DNA of 11,480 nucleotides from JAICND01 sp035281425 (GTDB lineage Bacteria > Actinomycetota > Acidimicrobiia > Spongiisociales > ZC4RG35). A program made the position numbers and the translations under genes. The notes under the pieces are model-generated. The model saw only the letters and a program-made list of their open reading frames with translations. It did not search any database and was not told the DNA's origin. Numbering within the stretch: position 1 is the stretch's first letter; each line of letters begins with the position of its first letter. Of the stretch, positions 4,457 to 11,109 are shown piece after piece. The stretch lies in assembly GCA_035281425.1 (NCBI GenBank), contig DATEDX010000231.1, positions 1 to 11,480 of the forward strand. Direction: 5' to 3'.

Positions 4457-7171
4457 TCAGCCGGTGTTACGCATTCCGGCGGCGATGCCGTTGACGGTGA
4501 GGAGCAGGGCCCTCTGCAGCAGGGGATCGTCGCTTCCCTCACGGCGGCTGCGGGCCAGCAGGCTGACCTGGAGGTAGTTGATCGGATCGAGGTAGATGTT
4601 GCGCACCTCGAGGGTCCGGTGGAGTACGACGTTGGTGGCCAGGATCGGATGGCCGGTGAGTCGTTCCACCTCGTCGACGGTTTGGCGGTGCTCGGCTTCG
4701 ATCTGGCCGAAGAGGTGGCGGTGTTCGGGTTTGACCAGGCGCTCGACGTAGCGGCGAGCGATGGAGAGGTCGGTTTTGGCCAAGGTCATCTCCACGTTGG
4801 CGAGGAAAGTGCGCATGAAGGAGAAGCGCTCGGCCATGTCGGCCATGGTTTCGGCGAATCCCTGCTGCCGGACTGCCAGCAATCCCGAACCAACTCCGTA
4901 CCAGCCGGGAATAATCTGCCGGGACTGGGTCCACCCGAACACCCAAGGGATGGCGCGGAGGTCTTCCAATCCTCCGCCCCCTCCCGGACGTCGCGAGGGG
5001 CGGGAGCCGATGTTCATCGCTCCCAACTCCTCCACCGGGGTCGAGGAGAAGAAGTAAGGCACCAGGTCGGGATCCTCGACCAGACTGCGATAAGCCGTAA
5101 AAGCGGCCTGGGAGAAAGCTTCCCAGGCATCGGTCCAGCGGTCGAGCACCTCCTTGGGTTGGCGGGAGGTGCGATGGAGCAGCGAAGCTTCGAGAACCGA
5201 CGAGATCCCCAGCTCGAGGTTGCGAGCCGCCAGCCGGGGAAGGCCGTATTTATCGGAGATGACCTCTCCTTGTTCTGTCACCTTGAGAGCTCCATCAATG
5301 GTCCCGAAAGGCTGGGCGAGGATGGCGGCATGGGAGGGGCCGCCCCCCCTTCCGATGGTGCCCCCCCGACCGTGGAAGAGACGCAGGGTCACGCCGTGCT
5401 GAGCGGCGGCATTGCGCAGCAGCCGTTGCGCCTTGTAGATCTCCCACTGCGAAGTCGTGATCCCGCCCTCCTTGTTGGAGTCGGAGTAGCCGAGCATCAC
5501 CTCCTGGATGTCGCCCCGGAGCCGCACCAAGTCCCGGTAGGGCTCCACATTGAGCAGGGCATCCAGCAGCTCACCGGCTCGGCGTAGTTCGTCGATGGTC
5601 TCGAACAGGGGAACAAACCCGATCCGGGCGATGCCTTGGGCAGTATCGACCAGCCCCGCCTCCCGGGCCAGGACGGCGGCCGCCAGGACATCGTCCACGC
5701 CCTGGGTCATGCTGATGACATAGGACTCGATCACCGGACCGAACCGGTCGAGGGCAGTGCGGATAGCCTGGAAGGCGGAGAGGGTGATGGCGGCGTCGCC
5801 TTCCAAGTTGGTTGTGGCCGAGGACAGCGGTCGCCGGCTCTTCAACTCGTCGGTCATCAGTCCCACCCGGCCGGGGCGGTCAAGGGACTGGTAATCGATG
5901 CCGATCCGGCGATACAGCTCACCCACGGTGAGGTGGAGGCGGGCCGAATGCTGGCGGATGTCCATGGTGGCGAGATGAAACCCAAACACCTTGACCCGGC
6001 GCTGCAGACGAGCCAGGGTTCCCGAGGCCAACAACTCGCCGGCGTGTTTTTGTAGCGACACGACCATCAGCTCCAGCTCGGCGGATAGCTGTTCGGGGCC
6101 GGCGTAGTCGCGGCCGGGCTGATGTCGAGCACCTTCCATGATCCGCTGCCGGGTGCTGATGAGGCGCTGGTGGATGTAGGCGCACTTGAGCCGGTAGGGC
6201 TCGTTGGCATTGATTCTCCGGAATCGCTGCCACACATAAGGCAGAAGCTCGCGGTCCTCTTCGAGAGAGGCACTCAGATCGGTGCTGACGGTTCGGATCC
6301 GAGAGGACACCGAGAGCTCCTCTGCTACCTGTTCGACGGCGGTGATCAAGTTGCGGAGGCCGTGATCGTGCTGCAACTCGAGAACCTCGAGGGTCACCTC
6401 CGGGGTGACGGCAGGATTGCCGTCGCGGTCGCCCCCCACCCAGGTCCCGAAGCGAAGCGCCGGGAGGCCCGCATGTCCGAGCCGGGAGAGGGCGAGATCG
6501 ATCTCCTCGCCCAGGTCGGGAAGCACGTGGGTGAAGAGTTGGTCCAGATAGAAGATGGCCGATTTGGCTTCGTCGATCGGCTGGGGACGTTCGGCTCGCA
6601 ACTCGTCGGTTTGCCAGATCTGGTCGATCAACTCCGCCACCCGCCGGTCGATGCGAGACCGCTCCCGGGCCGAGGTGGTTGGCTCCAGTCGTTCGGCGAG
6701 AAGGTCGGCCAGGGTGCGCAACTTGGTGAGGATGGTGCGGCGAGCAGCCTCGGTGGGATGGGCGGTGAAAACTGGTCGCAGCTCGAGCCGAGAGAGCACC
6801 TCGGTCAAGGTTTCAGCATCGATTCCTGCGGCCAGGATCCGGTCCACGGTGGCTTCCAGGCTCAATTCGCCTTCGATCCCGGCCAGCTCACCCACCCGGT
6901 GGGTCTGCTCAGCCACGTTGGCGAGGTAGAAGTAGGCGGAAAATGCCCGGACCAGCTCAATGGTGGTCTCCAGGCTGAGCACCTCGAGCATCTCCGCTAA
7001 GCGGTCGTCAGCCTCGGTGTCACCTTCCATGCGAACGGCCTTGGTGTGGGCGCGGACCTTCTCCACCAGTTCGAGGAGGTCGGCGCCGTGTTGACGGGTG
7101 AGAGCCTGGCCCAACTGAGCACCCAGCCTGCGGATGTCAGCCCTCAGGGCCTCGTCGCCGTTGCCGTCCAT
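4457..7171 (-). CDS. ppc: Phosphoenolpyruvate carboxylase
   Basis: Carboxylates PEP with bicarbonate to oxaloacetate, the anaplerotic feed of the TCA cycle, in the cytoplasm. The 904 residues are full length for the bacterial enzyme. Hallmarks in order: catalytic His in VFTAHPTEAARRT (H138), WVGGDRDGNP (244-253), FGFHLATMDIRQHS (396-409), LGYSDSNKEGG with K567, the glycine loop FHGRGGTIGRGGGP (599-612), NIGSRPSRRPGG (720-731), IPWVFGWTQSRQIIPGWYG (741-759), and the C-terminal RNTG that closes the active site. The segment MTLAKTDLSIARRY (795-808) fits the aspartate-inhibition site of the family, so feedback control is likely. The ATG lies 6 nt after a TAGCCT -10-like hexamer without a Shine-Dalgarno. 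It is transcribed alone, divergently from the amidohydrolase-like lipoprotein gene and convergently with the molybdoenzyme gene. Confidence 0.98.
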   Translation of the reverse strand: MDGNGDEALRADIRRLGAQLGQALTRQHGADLLELVEKVRAHTKAVRMEGDTEADDRLAEMLEVLSLETTIELVRAFSAYFYLANVAEQTHRVGELAGIEGELSLEATVDRILAAGIDAETLTEVLSRLELRPVFTAHPTEAARRTILTKLRTLADLLAERLEPTTSARERSRIDRRVAELIDQIWQTDELRAERPQPIDEAKSAIFYLDQLFTHVLPDLGEEIDLALSRLGHAGLPALRFGTWVGGDRDGNPAVTPEVTLEVLELQHDHGLRNLITAVEQVAEELSVSSRIRTVSTDLSASLEEDRELLPYVWQRFRRINANEPYRLKCAYIHQRLISTRQRIMEGARHQPGRDYAGPEQLSAELELMVVSLQKHAGELLASGTLARLQRRVKVFGFHLATMDIRQHSARLHLTVGELYRRIGIDYQSLDRPGRVGLMTDELKSRRPLSSATTNLEGDAAITLSAFQAIRTALDRFGPVIESYVISMTQGVDDVLAAAVLAREAGLVDTAQGIARIGFVPLFETIDELRRAGELLDALLNVEPYRDLVRLRGDIQEVMLGYSDSNKEGGITTSQWEIYKAQRLLRNAAAQHGVTLRLFHGRGGTIGRGGGPSHAAILAQPFGTIDGALKVTEQGEVISDKYGLPRLAARNLELGISSVLEASLLHRTSRQPKEVLDRWTDAWEAFSQAAFTAYRSLVEDPDLVPYFFSSTPVEELGAMNIGSRPSRRPGGGGGLEDLRAIPWVFGWTQSRQIIPGWYGVGSGLLAVRQQGFAETMADMAERFSFMRTFLANVEMTLAKTDLSIARRYVERLVKPEHRHLFGQIEAEHRQTVDEVERLTGHPILATNVVLHRTLEVRNIYLDPINYLQVSLLARSRREGSDDPLLQRALLLTVNGIAAGMRNTG

Positions 7172-7177
7172 GAATTG

Positions 7178-7183
7178 AGGCTA
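7178..7183 (-). promoter_or_regulatory. Candidate -10 element of leaderless ppc promoter
   Basis: On the minus strand TAGCCT ends 6 nt before the ppc ATG, the same hexamer and spacing as upp. The -35 region is weak: GTGACC at 15 nt is the nearest resemblance to TTGACA. Confidence 0.55.
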
Positions 7184-7226
7184 CCTGGGGTGAGGTGAGG
7201 TCACAGGCCCCCTTAAACCTTGGTCA

Positions 7227-7232
7227 TACCAT
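7227..7232 (+). promoter_or_regulatory. Candidate -10 element of leaderless promoter for the amidohydrolase-like lipoprotein
   Basis: TACCAT (TANNNT) is followed by 6 nt and then the GTG at 7239, giving a start codon at the predicted +1. It faces the ppc promoter across a 67-bp spacer. The spacing supports GTG 7239 as the true start over the out-of-frame ATGs nearby. Confidence 0.5.
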
Positions 7233-7238
7233 GGACCG

Positions 7239-8639
7239 GTGCCATGGGCTTTCACCCGGTGGGTGTTGCTGCTCGTCGCAGTAGTCGCCTGCGCTCCCAA
7301 CCTCCCGGCTTCCGGCCCCGACACCACGGTCCAGGTCGTCACCACCAACCCCATTACCCAGACCACTCTTGCCTCGGCGCCTACCACCACCGGGGCGGCC
7401 GTTCCCCTCGACCCCACCCTGCTTCTCCTGCGCGACGCCGTCATGGTCACCATGGACGACGCCCTCGGCGAGCGGGACGCCGTCCTCATCGAGGGGGGAC
7501 GAATTGTGGCCGTGGGTGAGGAGACGGAGATCACCGCCGGACTCGACAGGCGGCCGGTTGTTATGAGCCTGGAGGGCTTACCGGTGTTCCCGGGGTTCAT
7601 CGACTCGCACAACCACCGGCTACTTCGATATCCGGAGATCGGATATGCCTCGGCGGATGAAGTCCTGGCCGACTCGACCAGAGTCGGATGGACCGGGCTC
7701 CAGGAACTGGCCGTAAGCGAAGATCAGCTCGCTTCGCTCATCGACCTGGCCACTGCCGACCGGCTGCCGCTGCGGGTCGATGCCTATCTGGCCACCAACA
7801 CCTTCGAGGTGGAACCGCTCGACAAGTGGTACGGCTCATACCGACCCCGCCAGGCCATCAGCTCCCACCTGCGGCTCGCAGGGCTCAAGTTCTTCGTCGA
7901 CTTCGATTGGGGACGGGAGGTACGGATTAGCACCGAACAGCTGATTGCTGCCTTCGAGGAGGCGGGGGCAGAGGGATGGCAGATCGCCGCCAAGGCCATC
8001 AGCACCGAGGCCCTGGAGACAATCCTCGACGCCTACTCCGGCGCCGGAGTGGAAGGAGCAAGTGACCGTCTTCGGATCGAGCACGCCCTGGCCGTCACCG
8101 AAAGTCAGAGCACGCGAATGGCGGCATCGGGTGTGATCGCCTCGATCCAGACCAACATGCCCGGGGAATTGGTGGAGGACCCCGAGTTTTATGCGTTTGT
8201 CGACGAGCAGCCGGAGGGGTCAATCACCCCGTGGCGCCGGTTGATTGACGACGGCGTAGTCGTGGCTGGCGGTTCGGCCTGGCCGAGCTATTACACGGAT
8301 GAGCCGGAAGGGGCACCGTTTGGCTCTCCCCTCCGCCTCCTCTACCAGGCGGTAACCAGGGCTGGGAACCTGGGATCACAGCCCGATCCCTGGATGCTCG
8401 ATCAAGCCATCACCCTCGAGGAGGCCTTACAGGCCCTCACCGTCGGAGCCGCCTATGCCGCCGCTGACGAGGCGAATCGAGGAACTCTGACTCCCGGCAA
8501 ATATGCCGACCTGGTGCTTCTCTCGGCCGACCCCCGATCGGTGGCGATTGAGGAGGTTCCCTTCATCGAGGTCTTGATGACGATGGTCGCTGGTGAAGTG
8601 GTGTGGTGCCACCCCAACACCACCCATCTCTGTCCTTAG
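7239..8639 (+). CDS. Amidohydrolase-fold (YtcJ-like, amidohydrolase 3) lipoprotein with degenerate active site
   Basis: A 466-residue protein beginning with a lipoprotein signal: R7, hydrophobic WVLLLVAVVA, lipobox Cys C18. A Thr/Pro-rich linker (about 19-57) follows, then an amidohydrolase domain. The first metal motif is present (PGFIDSHNH, H124/H126), as is the RIEHA histidine (H282). Two positions that are normally essential differ. The HAIGD-type motif reads AAKAISTE, with Lys252 for the metal-binding His, and the GSDWP-type motif reads GGSAWPS, with Ala347 for the catalytic Asp. The C-terminal GTLTPGKYADLVLLS segment (415-429) is typical. The domain is shorter than the roughly 530-residue YtcJ proteins. 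Two cysteines at the extreme C terminus (C457, C465) could form a disulfide outside the membrane. Fold and export are confident; an altered or lost hydrolase activity is inferred. Confidence 0.88.
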   Translation: MPWAFTRWVLLLVAVVACAPNLPASGPDTTVQVVTTNPITQTTLASAPTTTGAAVPLDPTLLLLRDAVMVTMDDALGERDAVLIEGGRIVAVGEETEITAGLDRRPVVMSLEGLPVFPGFIDSHNHRLLRYPEIGYASADEVLADSTRVGWTGLQELAVSEDQLASLIDLATADRLPLRVDAYLATNTFEVEPLDKWYGSYRPRQAISSHLRLAGLKFFVDFDWGREVRISTEQLIAAFEEAGAEGWQIAAKAISTEALETILDAYSGAGVEGASDRLRIEHALAVTESQSTRMAASGVIASIQTNMPGELVEDPEFYAFVDEQPEGSITPWRRLIDDGVVVAGGSAWPSYYTDEPEGAPFGSPLRLLYQAVTRAGNLGSQPDPWMLDQAITLEEALQALTVGAAYAAADEANRGTLTPGKYADLVLLSADPRSVAIEEVPFIEVLMTMVAGEVVWCHPNTTHLCP

Positions 8640-8696
8640 GGCCCAGCTGGCTGCGTCTCTGAGCGACTGTTTCGTCGCCTGCGACCCCACCGGGTA

Positions 8697-8702
8697 TAGC
8701 GT
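8697..8702 (+). promoter_or_regulatory. Weak -10-like element upstream of the hydrolase-cyclase gene
   Basis: TAGCGT (overlapping TATAGC at 8695-8700) lies 9 nt before the GTG at 8712, which would leave a leader of at most a few bases. Spacing is less exact than at the other four starts, and no -35 is evident. A weak 5-bp hairpin (GCGAC/GTCGC, 8663-8678) precedes it in the 72-nt gap. Confidence 0.3.
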
Positions 8703-8711
8703 GACCTGATT

Positions 8712-10052
8712 GTGACCAATCGGCCCCAAACCAGATTTGCCCGCAACGGTGATGTCCACCTTGCCTACCAGGTGATAGGGGAGGGATCGGTCGATTTGTT
8801 GGTGGTGGATTCCTGGGTTCACCACGTCGAAATGGTTTGGGAGATTCCCGGCTATGCCGAACTACTCCGCCGTCTGGGCTCGTTCAGCCGGCTGATTCAT
8901 TTTGATCGCCGGGGTACGGGTCTCTCCGACCCGGTCCCGGTGGAGCACCTTCCCGATCTCGACACTCAGATCGCTGATGCCCTCACCGTTCTCGAGGCAG
9001 CGGGGGCGCAACAGCCGGCGATTTTCGGAATTCAGGAAGGCACCCTGGTCGCCATGCTGCTGGCGGCGAGCCATCCACAAAACTGCCGGGCTCTGGCGTT
9101 GTATTCAGGGTCGGTGGGAGGTCACGGGTGGCCGCCAGAGCAGATCGACCAGATGGCCGATCTGCTCGCACGTGACCTGGCCGAGTCGGGTGGCGCCGCC
9201 CTCGTGCCGATGATGGCCCCCAGCCGGATTTCCGACCCTCGTTTCGTGGAGCAGTTCACCCGCTTGCAGAGAGCGTCGGTTCGCCCCGGGGTAGTCGGTC
9301 ACTACTTCCGGCAGTCGATGCTCGCTGAGTTCCGCCATTTCCTTCCCTCCATCGAGGCCCCCACCCTCTTCCTGCACCGTCGGGAAGACCAGGTGGTGCC
9401 GCTGGTCCTCGCTCAAGCGGCTGCGGACCTCATTCCCGGAGCCCGGTTGGTCGAGCTGTCAGGCGAGGATCATCTGATCTTCGCCGGGGATACTGATGAG
9501 CTGGTCGATGAGATTGAGGAGTTCCTGACCGGTGTACGCGGGAGCGGAGCTTCAGAGCGGCTGCTGGCGAACCTGCTCTTCACCGACATTGTCGATTCGA
9601 CCAGGACGGCCGCCGAGCTCGGTGACCGGCGGTGGAGGGCGCTTCTCGACGAACACGACCGGGTCATTCGAGGGCAGCTCGACCGATTTGGCGGGCAAGA
9701 AGTTGATACCACCGGCGACGGATTTCTTGCCAACTTCGATGGTCCCGGCCGGGCCGTGCGCTGTGCCCGAGCTCTCGCCGAAGCGATCGCCTCTTTGGGA
9801 ATTCAGATCAGGGCCGGAGTCCATACCGGCGAGGTGGATCGGCGAGGGTCCAATGTCGGTGGACTGGCGGTGCACATCGCCGCTCGGATAGCCGCCCTGG
9901 CCGGGCCATCAGAAGTCCTCGTGTCGGGAACCGTTAAGGACCTCTTGGTGGGTTCGGGCTTTGAGTTCGAGGATCGAGATGAGCACCAGCTAAAGGGGGT
10001 GCCGGGATCGTGGCGGGTCTACGCCGTCAGGCCGCCGGGCCCCACCCGATAA
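8712..10052 (+). CDS. Alpha/beta-hydrolase-like domain fused to class III adenylate/guanylate cyclase domain
   Basis: A 446-residue cytoplasmic fusion with no signal peptide or membrane segment. Residues 1-275 are an alpha/beta-hydrolase fold (oxyanion-side HFDRRGTGLSD, 63-73). The nucleophile elbow reads G106-I-Q-E-G110, so Gln108 stands where Ser is expected; the acid (D226) and His (H254 in GEDHLIFAGD) remain. Residues 284-440 are a class III cyclase domain with both metal aspartates, D292 (LFTDIVDST) and D336 (TTGDGF), and the catalytic Arg R392. The usual Lys before TGD is D332, the second base-specifying position is L385, and the transition-state Asn is H388. These fusions are common in actinobacteria. 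I infer that the first domain senses a ligand without hydrolysing it. The start gives the family's typical RFARNGDVHLAYQ opening. Cyclase activity and product are uncertain. Confidence 0.92.
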   Translation: MTNRPQTRFARNGDVHLAYQVIGEGSVDLLVVDSWVHHVEMVWEIPGYAELLRRLGSFSRLIHFDRRGTGLSDPVPVEHLPDLDTQIADALTVLEAAGAQQPAIFGIQEGTLVAMLLAASHPQNCRALALYSGSVGGHGWPPEQIDQMADLLARDLAESGGAALVPMMAPSRISDPRFVEQFTRLQRASVRPGVVGHYFRQSMLAEFRHFLPSIEAPTLFLHRREDQVVPLVLAQAAADLIPGARLVELSGEDHLIFAGDTDELVDEIEEFLTGVRGSGASERLLANLLFTDIVDSTRTAAELGDRRWRALLDEHDRVIRGQLDRFGGQEVDTTGDGFLANFDGPGRAVRCARALAEAIASLGIQIRAGVHTGEVDRRGSNVGGLAVHIAARIAALAGPSEVLVSGTVKDLLVGSGFEFEDRDEHQLKGVPGSWRVYAVRPPGPTR

Positions 10053-10924
10053 TGGAGTTGGCCATCGATCGGAATCCCGACGCGGTGCAAGGCGCTCCAC
10101 CGCCGCGGGCAGGGGTCTACGCCGTGAATGGGACCACGCTCTACGCCGAAGTCCGTGGCCAAGGTCCGGCCGTGATGCTGGTGGGGGCGGCGGACGAAGA
10201 CGCCGAGATGTACCGGGGTATAGCCGAACGCTTACCAGAGAGAACAGTTGTCACCTACGACCGCCGGGGCACCTTGCGTAGCGGCCGTGAGGACTGGCCC
10301 GGGGGTGGATCGGCTCAACATGCCGACGATGCCGCCGCCCTTCTGGTGGCCTTGGGCATCGATCGAGCTGCCGTTTTCGGTGCCAGCGCAGGTGGGATCG
10401 TTGCCTTGCAATTGGCGCTTCGTTACCCGTCGATGGTGTCTCAGGCGCTGGTCTACGAGGCTGGATATTTCCAGCATGTCTCGGGTGGGGCGGAGATCAT
10501 GGACCGGGGCCGTCGTGCAGTCGAGGTGCACCTCGCCAACCATCCGGGGGATTGGCCGGGGGCGGTGGCAGCCTTGGGTAGGTCGATCGCCGAGGGCCCT
10601 CACCAAACCGATACCAATCTGTTAGCGCCGCCGCCGGGGAGGGATTGGTTTGAAGACCGTGGCAACCTCAATGCCCATTCCTTGGTCGTCGGCGACCTCG
10701 ACCTGCCATCCGAAGTCGCCGATTTGGAGGGCCTCCGGGACAGCGAAGTGCACATTCACTTCGCCTATGGCACGAGGTCGCGACCGGTATTCCGGGAAAT
10801 AGCCGAGACCCTGGCGGCAACTCGAGGAGCCGAGGCGCAGGCAGTGGTGGGAGCCGGTCATGTCGCCGTGTACCACCCCGACCTGATAGCAGCGTTCATC
10901 TTGGAACAGCTCGTCGCCGATTGA
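10052..10924 (+). CDS. Alpha/beta hydrolase, substrate unknown
   Basis: A 290-residue soluble alpha/beta hydrolase. The oxyanion-side strand reads TVVTYDRRGTLRSGR (65-79), the nucleophile elbow is G110-A-S112-A-G114, and the C-terminal His is H270 in VVGAGHVAVYHP. The acid cannot be placed with confidence: after strand 7 the sequence is YGTRSRP, where an Asp or Glu would be expected. I use the ATG at 10052, which overlaps the preceding TAA as TAATG. The ATG at 10010 would overlap the previous gene by 43 nt and add 14 residues. No Shine-Dalgarno is present, so translation probably depends on re-initiation after the hydrolase-cyclase gene. The two proteins are paralogous in fold, and only this one keeps the nucleophile. 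Esterase, lactonase or epoxide-type activities are all possible. Confidence 0.9.
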   Translation: MELAIDRNPDAVQGAPPPRAGVYAVNGTTLYAEVRGQGPAVMLVGAADEDAEMYRGIAERLPERTVVTYDRRGTLRSGREDWPGGGSAQHADDAAALLVALGIDRAAVFGASAGGIVALQLALRYPSMVSQALVYEAGYFQHVSGGAEIMDRGRRAVEVHLANHPGDWPGAVAALGRSIAEGPHQTDTNLLAPPPGRDWFEDRGNLNAHSLVVGDLDLPSEVADLEGLRDSEVHIHFAYGTRSRPVFREIAETLAATRGAEAQAVVGAGHVAVYHPDLIAAFILEQLVAD

Positions 10925-11101
10925 TCGATCCCTACGGGACACCACTCTCCCATCCGCTCGTGTGATCTCCCCGCTCGCCGGGGGAGACCGGCGAAGCCGG
11001 GAAGGCACCCGCCCCGCGTCTCCCGTCTCCAAGAATTTCTTTGGATTCCTTCTCACATCCCCGGGTTTTTGTCCCAGCCGGGTTGTATGTTCATCGTACA
11101 G
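10925..11101 (+). other. 177-bp intergenic stretch with competing GC-rich hairpins (10966-11000)
   Basis: No gene is seen here. Hairpin A pairs TCTCCCC (10966-10972) with GGGGAGA (10981-10987). Hairpin B pairs CCGGC with GCCGG around a GAA loop (10988-11000). A third pairing C, TCGCCGG (10975-10981) with CCGGCGA (10988-10994), excludes both. No U-tract follows, so this is at best a Rho-assisted or structural 3' end of the hydrolase transcript. Confidence 0.4.
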
Positions 11102-11109
11102 ATGTTCGC
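11094..11109. promoter_or_regulatory. SOS-box-like LexA operator overlapping the DUF222 gene start
   Basis: The core CGTACAGATGTTCG (11095-11108) matches the Gram-positive SOS box CGAAC-RNRY-GTTCG at 13 of 14 positions; the only mismatch is T for A at 11097. Against the mycobacterial TCGAAC-N4-GTTCGA it matches 10 of 12. The ATG at 11102 lies inside the box. DUF222/13E12-type genes are known LexA targets in Mycobacterium tuberculosis, which supports the reading. Confidence 0.65.

Noticed and set aside
4619..5587. 322-residue plus-strand open frame opposite ppc
   Set aside because: Antisense to conserved PEP carboxylase coding sequence, with no family features; it arises from codon bias of the true gene.
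7189..7205. CRP-like site (GTGA / TCACA) in the ppc-lipoprotein spacer, attractive because a cyclase gene is nearby
   Set aside because: The half-sites are 7 nt apart rather than the 6 nt of TGTGA-N6-TCACA, and the left half lacks the leading T, so it is not a credible CRP site.
10010..10051. Upstream ATG at 10010 as the start of the second hydrolase
   Set aside because: It would overlap the cyclase gene by 43 nt and add a low-complexity GRRQAAGPHP-type leader; the TAATG at 10052 is the simpler coupled start.
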